NCBI RefSeq assembly: GCF_018613715.1
Contig: NZ_JAGGPT010000006.1
Coordinates: 1-64,000, forward strand
Length of the DNA: 64,000 nucleotides
Reading direction: 5' to 3'
DNA from: Chryseobacterium sp. ISL-6
GTDB taxonomy: Bacteria; Bacteroidota; Bacteroidia; Flavobacteriales; Weeksellaceae
Shown here piece by piece: positions 1-9,223 of the stretch. Both the position numbers and the translations under genes were made by a program. How positions within the stretch are numbered: position 1 is the first letter of the stretch; each line of letters starts with the position of its first letter. A model generated the notes under the pieces. It did no database searches and was not told where the DNA came from. It saw only the letters and a program-made list of their open reading frames with translations.

Positions 1-1
1 T

Positions 2-70
2 TTCAATAGGCCACATGGATCCTTTAAAGGAAAAACGCCTTATGAAATATTAAAAGCTAAACTAAAATAA
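2..70 (+). mobile_element. 3' end of an IS3-type transposase (cut by window edge)
   Basis: Only the last 22 codons and the stop are inside the window. They read FNRPHGSFKGKTPYEILKAK, the usual C-terminal ending of the rve integrase domain in IS3-family transposases (the 'RPH..L...TP' motif). The gene enters from the left. Bases 71-199 would hold the IS end, but I cannot place the terminal repeat. Confidence 0.7.
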
Positions 71-199
71 TTATCTTTAAGTCTACGAAGCCATGAAGTA
101 CGACACCTGTAAAGTTTTTTCTCTAGACGCTGTGGTAAAGGCAAAGAAAGAAATGTTAGGTTGCTGTCCACGGTTTTGAGCAGAGGCTTCTTCTAAAAT

Positions 200-1381
200 C
201 TAATCATAGATATTTACCACATCAAAGATATTTTCATAATGCTCGTTCAGAATTTTACAGATAGCTTCGGCTATAAAAGTTGTACAATCTAAATTTTGAG
301 AATATGTGTTAAAGGTATCCTTCAATACATAGTATCCACTATGAATGTCGACTTTGCCATTCTCAAAAAGATAACGTATGGTTGGATTGTCAGCCTCCCA
401 ACTAACAATGTGACTCCAACCATAAAGTCCTCGTGTTTCATGTGTTTCTAAATACTCTTTTCTAAGTCTTTCTGCTTCCAACTTGCAGAATTCCAATACC
501 TGATGTAATTTCTCAATTTTCTCCTGACTAAGCGGAATATAATTAAAGGTATAGAATACATTACTTGGAAGATCTTCTATTTTTTTTAATTTTCCTTGAT
601 TGAATAATTCAATAGCTAGGTCAAGAACAAGAAATTTAATATTTGCATAAAACAGGCCTGAACGTGTATGACCACTTTCTTGTATGGGTCTGATATACCT
701 TTCTAGTTCCACAGCATCTTGCCTACTCTTAACAATAAAAATAACTTCCTCAAAAAATTCTCCATCAAAAAGATAAAGACCACGAAAGAAGTCGTCATCG
801 ATATCAATGTTAGGAAATATATCATCCTTACCTGCAATCCTCCATTCTCTTTCATGAGTCCAATCAATATTCTTTGTACTTCCTAACTGAAAAGCAACGT
901 AGCGGTATTGTTCTTCTAATGGTAAAATGGACTCTTTAATAATCCTGAGATTGGGATTCTGCTCTGCCGAATCATCAAATTCAAAAACGTTATTAGGGGA
1001 TAGACCATAGATAACAGGTCTTCCTCCTTTCTTAAAAAAATCCTTCTTTTTGACTGCTATTCCATAATCAGAAATCCGATAGGGGTTCTTTCTTAAATTA
1101 TTATATTCCAACAGATTGAATAATGGCATTTCAGTGAAGCATACCACTGGCTTAGTACCATATATAGTCGCTTTTCCATTTCTAAAAGAGAACCCAGCTC
1201 TTAACCCCCCTTCAGATATTATATTAAACATACATTCCATCTCGGTCATTTGGGCAATCTTCTCGTATTCACTTAAGTGCATTCTTCCCCCGGTTTCAAA
1301 TACAAAAGGAAGGTCTTTTACATCCTGTCTCCGTAGAAAATGAATAACATAATCTGAAATATCTGTCCTTTTAGTTTGCAT
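200..1381 (-). CDS. AbiGi-like abortive-infection protein
   Basis: A 393-aa protein without signal peptide or membrane segment. The N-terminal half (about residues 8-125) has the layout I associate with the AbiGi family: an opening 'SDYVIHFLRR', a segment ending 'SEGGLRAG', then 'VVCFTEMPL' and 'YGIAVKKKDFFKKGGRPVIY'. AbiGi was described as one partner of the lactococcal AbiG abortive phage infection system. The C-terminal half is charged and helical and I do not recognise it. It lies in the same island as the restriction-modification enzyme at 1923-5045, which fits a defence role. No AbiGii partner is visible beside it; one could lie left of the window. The family call comes from motif layout and the function is inferred. 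Confidence 0.55.
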   Translation of the reverse strand: MQTKRTDISDYVIHFLRRQDVKDLPFVFETGGRMHLSEYEKIAQMTEMECMFNIISEGGLRAGFSFRNGKATIYGTKPVVCFTEMPLFNLLEYNNLRKNPYRISDYGIAVKKKDFFKKGGRPVIYGLSPNNVFEFDDSAEQNPNLRIIKESILPLEEQYRYVAFQLGSTKNIDWTHEREWRIAGKDDIFPNIDIDDDFFRGLYLFDGEFFEEVIFIVKSRQDAVELERYIRPIQESGHTRSGLFYANIKFLVLDLAIELFNQGKLKKIEDLPSNVFYTFNYIPLSQEKIEKLHQVLEFCKLEAERLRKEYLETHETRGLYGWSHIVSWEADNPTIRYLFENGKVDIHSGYYVLKDTFNTYSQNLDCTTFIAEAICKILNEHYENIFDVVNIYD

Positions 1382-1572
1382 TATTTACTTCTTGGTTACT
1401 TTGAATAAAGAATTCTCTCTAGTTTAAATATCTTAATTTGATAAACTTTAATTTTTACTTTCAACTATTATTTGGATCTTATACAATGTTTACTCCAAAT
1501 AATTATAATTGAATCTAAGTTACTAATTATTTTTTATCCTTATCGCATTCAAAACTAATCATTCTATTATAT

Positions 1573-1860
1573 GAAGAAAAATCATTTTACGATTATTATG
1601 ACATTTTTGGGGACGATATATGAATTTACCCAAAGTGAAATTTAACGTTGTCATACTTATTGTTTCAGCTAGAATCGCATTTTATAGTAAATACTATTGC
1701 TCGTGAAATAAACAATACGTTTAAAAGAAAAATCCCATTTTTTACATTTCATGATTGTTTAGTGGTTAAGGAATCTGATTTAGATCAAGTTCATAAATTG
1801 ATACATGAAATATTTATCCGCGAGATTGGCTATTCACCCAATATGACTAAAAAGATTTGG
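1573..1860 (+). pseudogene. Decayed C-terminal fragment of a polymerase-like protein
   Basis: One reading frame continues through two stops (TGA at 1621, TGA at 1636). It gives FYDYYDIFGDD, then LLFQLESHFIVNTIAREI, then IPFFTFHDCLVVKESDL and IGYSPNMTKKIW. The 'FTxHDxxV' motif followed by 'GYsP' resembles the palm-end motif of single-subunit nucleic-acid polymerases carried by accessory elements in Bacteroidota. There is no start and the 5' part is missing. The open frame runs on to 2124 only because it overlaps the 3' end of the restriction-modification gene on the other strand. The family name is tentative. Confidence 0.4.
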
Positions 1861-1922
1861 AATTTTTATATACGAAGCAGTGCACATTACTTGATTTATA
1901 ATTTTGAATTTATTAAAAATGC

Positions 1923-4900
1923 CTACTCAAAGTCTATTTCTATTTTTGATATTCTGTCTAGTTCAGATATTATACTTTTTTTGATAAGTTGGATTTTATT
2001 TTGTTTGTCTGAAATTTCTTTTTGTATTTCAAGATCATATAAACTTTGCTTATTAACAGGAATGAATAATTCTATATTTTTTATTTTCCCAATTGTTGGT
2101 TTATTTTCCCAATTAAAATTGTGATCCGCAAATGCATTTATTAATTCAAATGTTAAGTAAGTATAGTCCAAGTCATCACTTTTCTTTATTAATAATCTTG
2201 CATCACCATTGATGCTAAATTTATGTTTTTCTCTAAAGAAAACGGTTCCCGCATAAACACCATTTGTTGTAATTTGGATACATTCAACATCATAATCAAA
2301 AGTTTTAATAAATCCAAAAACCCCATTTTCTTTTGTATTTGCAGAATAAACAACATATTCACCTCTATTTGCGTTTAGAAACTTTTGGGTTAGGTGTGAG
2401 TTTCCACTCTTTATATCAAATAGTTCGTCAATTGTAAATTTCTTTAAAATTGAAGTATTTTCTATCTCTACTGCAAGATTTTCGATTTGAGATTTGTATT
2501 CTTCAATAGCTTTTTTAATGTCTTCGACATATAAGATTTTATCTACAATATCTTTTTGTATTTCTAAATCAAAATTACCTTTCTCGTCAACAGGAATAAT
2601 AATTTCAACCTCTTCAACCATTCTTGGATAAACTTTTGTAAATTCATCTGAACCGTTTTCTCCCTTTCTTCCCTTTGCTAATTCTCTTAATTTTGGCTCA
2701 ACAATATTTTTTACATAAAGCAAATTAATGTTTGACATTTTAGGCTTTAATAAACCTCTATCCCCATTAATTGAGAATTTCCCATCAATCAACATCATAT
2801 AACCTGCAAATCCATTTGTTGCCCAAGTCAGATATTGTCCATCATAATCATTCGTGTTGATATAGGTTAGAGGTGCATTATTAGATGCAGAATAAACAGG
2901 ATTGTCTCCTTTATTTAAATTACCGTAATTTTTGGTGTATAGAGATTTACCTTTTTCAATATCAAAAAGATCTTTGATTTTATAGGCTTTCTTATTTAGT
3001 TCAGACTTTTTTTTTTCAGACAATTCCTTTATGCCCTCTTGAAAAGTCTTTAAAGAAATTGACATATCTTCTACCAATGAAGAAAAGTCGAGCAATCCTA
3101 ATTTGTCTTTTTTCTCACTTATTCCAAGTTCGATTTTTTCTTCTTTACTCCACCATTTATCTATTATCCAAGAATTTTCTAATGAACCTGTGAAGTCTGT
3201 AAAAGGAAATACTTTACACCTTTTGTCAGTATTAATTTTTGCAAAACTTATCTTGTTCCCTTTGAAAAAAGAATATAGAGTAACTGCTTCGCTTAAATCA
3301 TCTTGATCAATATCAAATCTGTAAACGTCTCTTGTTTCTCCCATTTCACTTACTAAATAAGTAAATACAGGGTCAGTTTGAAGGTCCTTTTTGTTTGCTT
3401 TTTTGGTTAAGCAAAGAATGTATGTCTTTTTGTTTGTGGTAAAAAATGTGTTTAATGGTAATGAAACGATACCATCAATATAACATTCGTCTACTATAAA
3501 CTGTCTTAAATTTTTATCATTTTGACGATTGAAAATTCCATCGGGAACAATTATAAAAGCCTTTCCATTTGGTTTTAATGCCCTAATAATCCACTCCATA
3601 AACAAACCTTCAACACCAATTGCATTGATTTTGTAATAGTTTACGAGAGTTCCGTCTTTTTTGATTTCTTCCTTTAAGTTACTACTCCCACTTGTTACAT
3701 AAGGTGGATTTGTTACAATAAGGTCGTACTCATTTTCAACTGGTTCAGAAAGTGTCCCTAAAATGGAATTTGTTTTGAGTAAAAAACTATCGTTAAAAAG
3801 CTGGGCAAATTCCACTGTAATACCTGGGTTTTCTTTGATAATATCAGAAAAGTAAATCAACATATTGGCTTTTGCCAATATGATTGTTTTTTGTTCATCT
3901 TTATCAAAGCCTTTGTCGTAACCATGAATAGTAATTTTAGGAACTAATTTTCCTTCCTTAATTTCGTAGAACTGATCAAGTTTTGTAATTATAGGTTCTA
4001 ATAAGAATTTTCCAACACCACAAGCTGGGTCACAAATTTTCGCACCTACTTTTATGTCGTCTTTTGCCATTTCTACGACAGCTCTAACTACTTTTAGAGG
4101 TGTGAAAAATTGTCCCCAATTTTTCTTGCTGATACTTTCTTTTAGGAAACTCTCAAAAAGTTGACTTTTAAAATCGTAATCAATATGTTCAAGTTTTCCG
4201 TAGTCTTTAAACTTGGTCAATACTTTTTTGAAAACTGTACTATATCCTTTTACAGCTTTTTGGTCTTTACTGACAAAAATAGTTCCGTTAATAATGGTTG
4301 TCTTGTCTGCTGGATTTTCAGGAAACAAAGTTTTGATCTTAGGACGTATAGTACTTGCATACGTCTCTAAAACTTCGTCTTCTGTATTTCCTCTAAAACT
4401 ATTATAAAGAGTATTGAAGTTATACATTCCTTGCAATACTCCTAAATCACTTAAATATTTAAAAATGAAAAGCTCAACAAATGTATAAAGACAATTTTCT
4501 GGTGTTGCTCCACTTACTGACCAAATGTCTTGCCAAATCTGTTTAGCCAAGTCAGTTGGATTTACCAATTGTTTTGGCTTAATTTGATCATTTAATTCGT
4601 TTATCGAAAAAATAATTTTCTCAATAAGTTCTGGTAATTTTTCGTCTTTTAAGTCAAAATTTGTTTTTATTTCTTTTCCACTCTCGTCCTTGATTTTATT
4701 ACCTGTTAAGACATTTACCCAAACAGTTTCTTTAGTGTCTGTTGCAATAATTATATGAGCATCAAGTTTTCGAGCAACTTCTAATTCTTGTTTTATTGCC
4801 TTATTTTTCTGGGCTGCTGTTTTAAATTCAGACGGTTTCTTATATTCGATAACAGCAATTACATTTTTCTTCTGAACAATTAAGCCGTCAACTTTCTTTT

Positions 4901-5045
4901 TTTCTTCAGCTCCGTAATTTACATTGCGAATAATCCCGTGTTCTTTTAATGCTTTTACAGACGTTGCACCAATATTGTAGAAATCCCACTTGCCAAGCTT
5001 TTGGCAGTTGTCAATCAAATCTCTTTGTAATAGTTCCTCACTCAT
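1923..5045 (-). CDS. Single-chain restriction-modification enzyme (nuclease + N6-adenine methylase + specificity)
   Basis: At 1040 aa this protein combines all three restriction-modification activities. Residues 50-70 hold a PD-(D/E)xK-type nuclease signature (VDGLI, then VIEYKK; D53, E67, K69), as in type I HsdR N-terminal domains. Residues 300-560 are an N6-adenine methylase of HsdM type, with GQFFTP at 311, SAM-binding motif I DPACGVGKF at 339-347 and catalytic NPPY at 446-449. The C terminus has two target-recognition repeats of HsdS type, beginning FDIEKGKS and FDIKSGNS and each containing 'FSINGD.RLL'. There is no ATP-helicase domain, so a type IIG (BcgI/Eco57I-like) enzyme fits better than a classical type I system. 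Its start overlaps the stop of the XRE gene as TGATG, which implies coupled translation. Confidence 0.85.
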   Translation of the reverse strand: MSEELLQRDLIDNCQKLGKWDFYNIGATSVKALKEHGIIRNVNYGAEEKKKVDGLIVQKKNVIAVIEYKKPSEFKTAAQKNKAIKQELEVARKLDAHIIIATDTKETVWVNVLTGNKIKDESGKEIKTNFDLKDEKLPELIEKIIFSINELNDQIKPKQLVNPTDLAKQIWQDIWSVSGATPENCLYTFVELFIFKYLSDLGVLQGMYNFNTLYNSFRGNTEDEVLETYASTIRPKIKTLFPENPADKTTIINGTIFVSKDQKAVKGYSTVFKKVLTKFKDYGKLEHIDYDFKSQLFESFLKESISKKNWGQFFTPLKVVRAVVEMAKDDIKVGAKICDPACGVGKFLLEPIITKLDQFYEIKEGKLVPKITIHGYDKGFDKDEQKTIILAKANMLIYFSDIIKENPGITVEFAQLFNDSFLLKTNSILGTLSEPVENEYDLIVTNPPYVTSGSSNLKEEIKKDGTLVNYYKINAIGVEGLFMEWIIRALKPNGKAFIIVPDGIFNRQNDKNLRQFIVDECYIDGIVSLPLNTFFTTNKKTYILCLTKKANKKDLQTDPVFTYLVSEMGETRDVYRFDIDQDDLSEAVTLYSFFKGNKISFAKINTDKRCKVFPFTDFTGSLENSWIIDKWWSKEEKIELGISEKKDKLGLLDFSSLVEDMSISLKTFQEGIKELSEKKKSELNKKAYKIKDLFDIEKGKSLYTKNYGNLNKGDNPVYSASNNAPLTYINTNDYDGQYLTWATNGFAGYMMLIDGKFSINGDRGLLKPKMSNINLLYVKNIVEPKLRELAKGRKGENGSDEFTKVYPRMVEEVEIIIPVDEKGNFDLEIQKDIVDKILYVEDIKKAIEEYKSQIENLAVEIENTSILKKFTIDELFDIKSGNSHLTQKFLNANRGEYVVYSANTKENGVFGFIKTFDYDVECIQITTNGVYAGTVFFREKHKFSINGDARLLIKKSDDLDYTYLTFELINAFADHNFNWENKPTIGKIKNIELFIPVNKQSLYDLEIQKEISDKQNKIQLIKKSIISELDRISKIEIDFE

Positions 5046-5371
5046 CAGTCGAAATTTATTTTGCCTTGTTTAACATTTGTATTTTGTAGATATTTAACAT
5101 TGTTATTGGCAACTACAAAGACATTTTCTGAACAATGGTTTTTGTACGCTTCAACTGCAAATTTATCTGCATAAAATAAATCATTTACTTTCTGAAATTC
5201 CATTTCAAAAAGTTCTGCAAGCTCTTTCAGTTTTGTTTTGCTGAATTTTTGGGAATCATTTTCAATTTTACTGATAGCAAAAGCATTGATGCCAATTTTA
5301 GCACCAAATTCGGTTTGTGTCCAACCATGTTTTTCTCTTTCTTCTTTTATAAAATGTCCAAAACTTGCCAT
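5045..5371 (-). CDS. XRE-family controller of the restriction-modification operon
   Basis: A 108-aa protein with an N-terminal helix-turn-helix of about 60 residues (FGHFIKEEREKHGWTQTEFG, then INAFAISKIENDSQ). This is the XRE/Cro fold used by the 'C' proteins that time expression of restriction and modification genes. The C-terminal part (FAVEAYKNHCSENVFVVANN) is not recognised. It is the first gene of the operon and overlaps the enzyme gene by one base. I infer that it autoregulates and delays nuclease synthesis after entry into a new host. Confidence 0.8.
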   Translation of the reverse strand: MASFGHFIKEEREKHGWTQTEFGAKIGINAFAISKIENDSQKFSKTKLKELAELFEMEFQKVNDLFYADKFAVEAYKNHCSENVFVVANNNVKYLQNTNVKQGKINFD

Positions 5372-5789
5372 TTTTATATCTGTATATTTTTAACTTGACC
5401 TATAATTCGCAAACTTAAATAAAGTTATTCAAATAGTCAACTATATTTTGTTAAAATATTTAATATTTTTTAGGATAAGTACTAAGAAAAGGTTACAGGA
5501 TTTACTTGTCGCTAAAATTTCAAATTTGATCAAGAACAAGAATTGTAGTTTTACCTCCTTAAATGCTACAGAAGATAAAATAAATTCGATCTTGCATTAA
5601 AGAAAATTACTTTAGAAGATTTAAGTATATCTTCTAAAGAAGAAAAAATGAGTTCTTAGGATTATGACTCAAAAGCTTAATACTTTGAAAGGCGATAAAC
5701 TAGAAAGGTTTTACGATCAGATACAAGAAATAATGCACTCCAAGAGTTAAAAATCAGCTTTGGGAAAATAACCACATCAATATTATGTA

Positions 5790-5960
5790 AGGAATATCCT
5801 GCTTTTCAAGGAATACTAATACTTTTCTCCTTTCATCATCAAAAATCCTTTTCTCCACTGAAATCAATAATTAGACTGCTCAAAGAAATATTCTTTTTTG
5901 CACAAAGTTTTTTCCATTTTTCTTTCTTCTGTTTTTGGATTCCTATGAAAATACGTGCTT
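5790..5960 (-). pseudogene. Remnant of a BfmA/BtgA-like mobilization protein
   Basis: On the minus strand the sequence reads RIFDDERRKVLVFLEKQDI. It matches, with substitutions, the better preserved remnant at 21389-21850 (RVLDDERRKVLAFIEKQDNI). Flanking DNA is also recognisably similar between the two places. The family name comes from the longer copy and remains tentative. Confidence 0.4.
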
Positions 5961-6201
5961 CTTTATTCTATTATTCGTCATTTGTACTTAATAATTGGAC
6001 TCAAAAATTCTGAGGCAAATTAGTATTAAAAAAACAATAAGTCAATAGTAATGAGTATACTTAACTCAAATAAGAGTATTCTGGAATCATCTAGAACTTC
6101 AAAAGATTAAAAAGAATATTCTGGGTTAATCTGGAATCCTTAAATAATGTTTCAAAACAAAAAAACAAGTTCCGCCGTTTTTTCTCCTTTTTGCAAAAAA
6201 G

Positions 6202-6260
6202 GCAAGATCGTCTTTGGACATACAACTTGAAAAGTTTGTATCTCCAAAGACACATCTTGC
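6202..6260. repeat. Long imperfect inverted repeat (hairpin)
   Basis: The arms of about 28 bases run from GCAAGATCGTCTTTGGA to TCCAAAGACACATCTTGC around a tiny 'gaa' loop near 6229-6231, with only a few bulges. No T-run follows on either strand, so it is not an ordinary terminator. It could be a MITE-like relic, an RNA hairpin or a recombination site. Confidence 0.6.
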
Positions 6261-6600
6261 AGCCAAAACCCACTCATTTTTCAGCACTCTGAAAACAACA
6301 ATTACTACAAATCAAAATACTGATATCCAATCATTTAACTTTAAATGCATTTTTTTGCTTTTGAACGAAAAAGGTACTTCAAATACTTGAAAGAAAAATA
6401 CATTAACCTATATTCATGTAACTCATGTAAGAATGTAATCTGATACTATTTTGTACAGGTATTACAATAAGGTGGGTGAATTTTACTCAGGCTAGAAGAA
6501 AACCTGCGTAATTTTCATGCATGTTCAACTTTTACCTGTTACTATTATACTCACGTAAAGGGCAATAAGAGCAGATGATGTTCTTAATATCAACCTTTGG

Positions 6601-6910
6601 ATGAGACTGGACAAGCCATTAATTGACGAAAATAATCCGCCTGCCTGCATGAACCTGTCTCTTAATGATCTTCCTGATGAAAACTGGAAGTCTGTACCTG
6701 ATTTTGAAGAGACGTATCTTGTTTCATAAAGGGAGAGTTAAGCGATTGAGCGGATGGGTTACCGGGAAAAGTAAAACATACATGGGCGAACAGATTATGA
6801 GGCTTAAGTGTGAAGCTAAGCCCAATAATAAAGATATAGTTCGTTTCTGTGTCTCTCTAAGGAAAGGTAAAGAAAAGACAAAAAAAGAAACAAGGATAAT
6901 TTTTGTATGA
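6601..6910 (+). pseudogene. Frameshifted NUMOD4-type (HNH endonuclease) gene remnant
   Basis: The first frame reads MRLDKPLIDENN, then DLPDENWKSVPDFEETYLVS, and stops at about 6727. The sense then continues in another frame as GRVKRLSGWVTGKSKT and IVRFCVSLRKGKEK. 'E.WK.vp.fe..Y.VSn.GRVkSL' is the NUMOD4 DNA-binding motif found in front of HNH homing-type endonucleases in phages and mobile DNA. The break lies between 'YLVS' and 'GRVK', where a few bases appear to be missing. No HNH domain follows, so the gene is dead. Confidence 0.6.
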
Positions 6911-7111
6911 AACTACTTTTATGGAACTACACTTTCTAAAATTCGATCCCAAGATAGCTTTTTCTTAAAAATAAAGTCTTCCTCATTTGCGAAAGAAAGG
7001 TTTTCAAAACACAAACACTAAGGATGAAAAAATAAACATCATTATCTAAAACGAAACTCTACAATCTGCTTACCTCATAACTTTCTAAATATTGGCTTAG
7101 AAAATGGTAGA

Positions 7112-8323
7112 TTATCTTAAAACGTCTTCAATTATCCTATCCAACTTGTTATCAGGAAGGGTGTTAAGATATGACATGGTGGATTTAATATCTTTCTGTC
7201 CCAATGCTTCTCGAATGGTTTCAATCGAAATATTATTAAACTTTAATACGGTAGCAAATGAATGACGGGCGCAATAATAAGAAATATGTTTATTGATCAC
7301 CAGCTCTTTCATTATTTCTTTCAATTGTTGGTTAATATAATACGTCAATACCTTTTTTGATCGATTCTTAAGATAGACCTGTGTGGGGTTTTCCGTATTG
7401 ATAATATTGAAAATATATTTGGAATCTTCCTTTGAGCAATATTGCTGAATGATATTATGGGTATATTCATTCAGTTTAAAACTGACAGGAACTCCGGTTT
7501 TACTCCGTATATAGTTTATTCTTTCTCCATTAAGAGCGCTTTTCTCCAGCTTAATCAAATCCAAAAAATTAATACCTCTGGAATAATAGCTAAAAAGAAA
7601 CATGTCTCTTGCAAATCCATATTTTTCGTCTTTTGGTTCGTAAGTTTTTAGTAGCTCCATTTCATTTTCATTCAAGTATTCTTTTTTACCACTCACTTTT
7701 AGCTGTGATATTTTATATTGTTTAAACGGATATTGTTTTTCTGTTATAATCTGGCTTTTAATTGCCTGGTTAAAAACAGAACGCAAAGTCCGCATTCTGA
7801 TGGCGATGCTCGATTGTTTGTTTCCTCTCGAAATACAATAAGACTCAAATTTTTTCAAAGCGACGTAATCAAGCTCATTGAATCCAATTTCTCTTTTCCG
7901 GAAAAACCGTCTCAAGGAATTCAGAGTGTCTTTCTCTATTTGGGCGGTTCCTATTTTATCCGCTTTATTCAAATCATCAATCACACCTTCATGAAATTTC
8001 GTATAGGTTAAGGTTAATTTTCGACCGCTTATGGTTTTTAACTTGCTGGTCAAATCTGTTAAAGTAAAGAAAATACCATTTTTATCATATTCATCTATGA
8101 TCTCGTCTATGATTTTAATTCTTCTGTCTATGAATTTATTAATGTTATTATGGTTAGGATGTGATTTTTTAACCCTCGACGTCTCAAAGCTCCAGTCTTT
8201 TTCTTTACAGGTTTTACCTATCGAAAGACTGGTATTTTTCCGGTCTTTGATAAAAGATATGATAATGCTTTTTTCTCCGTTTACATTCTCTTTGGGTGCT
8301 AAAGTAAAGTTATAAGTGATCAT
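7112..8323 (-). CDS. Tyrosine-type site-specific integrase of a genomic island
   Basis: A 403-aa protein of the length and layout usual for Bacteroidota element integrases: an N-terminal arm-binding domain, a SAM-like core-binding domain (about 105-195) and the catalytic domain (about 215-400). Catalytic residues visible are R249 (YYSRGINF), K275 (RSKTG), R353-H354 (CARHSFAT) and nucleophile Y385 (MSYLNT). The first histidine of HxxR is a tyrosine (Y350), a substitution I recall as common in this subfamily. The gene points away from a 45-bp tRNA-Asn 3'-end copy at 8545, 222 bases upstream. This identifies it as the integrase of the island lying to its left. Confidence 0.9.
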   Translation of the reverse strand: MITYNFTLAPKENVNGEKSIIISFIKDRKNTSLSIGKTCKEKDWSFETSRVKKSHPNHNNINKFIDRRIKIIDEIIDEYDKNGIFFTLTDLTSKLKTISGRKLTLTYTKFHEGVIDDLNKADKIGTAQIEKDTLNSLRRFFRKREIGFNELDYVALKKFESYCISRGNKQSSIAIRMRTLRSVFNQAIKSQIITEKQYPFKQYKISQLKVSGKKEYLNENEMELLKTYEPKDEKYGFARDMFLFSYYSRGINFLDLIKLEKSALNGERINYIRSKTGVPVSFKLNEYTHNIIQQYCSKEDSKYIFNIINTENPTQVYLKNRSKKVLTYYINQQLKEIMKELVINKHISYYCARHSFATVLKFNNISIETIREALGQKDIKSTMSYLNTLPDNKLDRIIEDVLR

Positions 8324-8344
8324 TTTGTTTTTTTATTTATAATT

Positions 8345-8420
8345 TTCACGAACATGAAGTCAATAAACATTTTATTTATCTACATTCATCTATTTATTTT
8401 TCACGAACACTTCACGAACA
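8345..8420. promoter_or_regulatory. Three TTCACGAACA repeats, candidate integrase arm-type sites
   Basis: The decamer TTCACGAACA occurs at 8345-8354, 8400-8409 and 8411-8420, between the integrase start and the att copy. The last two are spaced 11 bases apart, one helical turn. Short direct repeats beside the att core are what tyrosine integrases bind with their N-terminal domain. The binding itself is inferred. Confidence 0.5.
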
Positions 8421-8544
8421 TTCTGCTTACAAATATAAAATATTATATGTAAAAATAAACAAAATAAAATTATAAATTACTGATTAACAGAACATATAAA
8501 GAAAACTAAAGTATTCTGTAATAATTATAAAATAGCCAAAATCC

Positions 8545-8589
8545 GACTGTTAATCAGAGGGTCGCTGGTTCGAGCCCAGCAGGAGGAGC
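8545..8589 (+). repeat. att site: 45-bp copy of the tRNA-Asn 3' end
   Basis: These 45 bases are identical to 8906-8950, from the anticodon arm through the acceptor stem of tRNA-Asn. The 5' half of a tRNA is absent, so this is the target-site duplicate left when an element integrates into a tRNA 3' end. A strong terminator-like hairpin directly follows, as expected for the original chromosomal tail of a tRNA gene. The island therefore most likely lies to the left of this point. Confidence 0.8.
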
Positions 8590-8590
8590 C

Positions 8591-8623
8591 AAAAAGAGTT
8601 GCAAATTTTGCAACTCTTTTTTT
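8591..8623 (+). terminator. Rho-independent terminator after the tRNA-like att copy
   Basis: Near-perfect inverted repeat AAAAGAGTTGCAAA / TTTGCAACTCTTTT followed by a run of T. It sits just after the tRNA 3'-end copy and probably once ended a tRNA transcript. Confidence 0.7.
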
Positions 8624-8820
8624 ATTTCTACCTTTCAATTCTATTTTTTTAATTTCTAATTCCAACTAAATAGATAGACTTATTCGTAATTTTCAATTCC
8701 AAAATATTGAAATAGAGACTGATAAAAAAATCTTCTCTATCATGCATCAAACCTGAATAAACCTGCTTTTACTCAAATTTTGAATTTTCTTAATTTTTTA
8801 TGGTAATTGCCCTAAAAAAA

Positions 8821-8852
8821 TTTGCTTCATATTAATATTCATATTATATTTG
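8821..8852 (+). promoter_or_regulatory. Promoter of tRNA-Asn
   Basis: TTTG at 8821-8824 and TATATTTG at 8845-8852, separated by 20 bases, match the Bacteroidota primary sigma consensus TTTG / TAnnTTTG. The tRNA starts 23 bases further on. Confidence 0.75.
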
Positions 8853-8875
8853 CACCACTTAAAACAAAGGAAAAT

Positions 8876-8949
8876 TCCTCCTTAGCTCAGTTGGTTAGAG
8901 CATCTGACTGTTAATCAGAGGGTCGCTGGTTCGAGCCCAGCAGGAGGAG
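8876..8949 (+). tRNA. tRNA-Asn (anticodon GTT)
   Basis: A 74-base cloverleaf. The acceptor stem is TCCTCCT / AGGAGGA, the D arm GCTC...GAGC, the anticodon stem TCTGA / TCAGA with loop CTGTTAA (anticodon GTT), and the T arm GCTGG TTCGAGC CCAGC; the discriminator base is G. CCA is not encoded. The last 44 bases are repeated at 8545-8588 as an integration scar, so this gene is probably the second of an original tandem pair. Confidence 0.95.
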
Positions 8950-9010
8950 CTGCTGAAAATCAAGCACTTGCATTAATTTGTAAGTGTTTTTTTTGGCTTA
9001 TACAATTTTA

Positions 9011-9030
9011 AGTACAACATTAGTACAACA
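9011..9030. repeat. AGTACAACA direct repeats after the tRNA
   Basis: AGTACAACA occurs at 9011-9019 and 9022-9030, 11 bases apart. The position, just downstream of the intact tRNA-Asn, and the helical spacing resemble arm-type sites of a second integrase whose gene is no longer present. Low certainty. Confidence 0.3.
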
Positions 9031-9223
9031 AAACTATTCAAAGTTACAAAATAAAATTCCACTTTTATCAATCAATGTTTTTCAGTTACTATTTTTGTAA
9101 TTTGGTTGTATTAGAGTTGACCCAGCATAAGTTACTCAATTCTCAACAATAGCTCTCAAAATATATTAAAAAATAAGTTAATTCATAGAATATGAAATTC
9201 ATAAGTAAACATTTCAAATTAAG

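Larger units (their letters stand above)
5372..6600. other. Gene-poor decayed stretch of the island
   Basis: I see no intact gene here. Bases 5790-5960 hold a mobilization-gene remnant and 6202-6260 a long inverted repeat, both listed separately. The rest is AT-rich with many stops in all frames. Confidence 0.5.

Noticed and set aside
1116..1343. 75-aa plus-strand frame
   Set aside because: Antisense to the conserved N-terminal part of the AbiGi-like gene; no independent support.
6091..6273. 60-aa minus-strand frame rich in Cys and Arg
   Set aside because: It spans the long hairpin, has no recognisable pattern and its composition is that of antisense AT-rich DNA.
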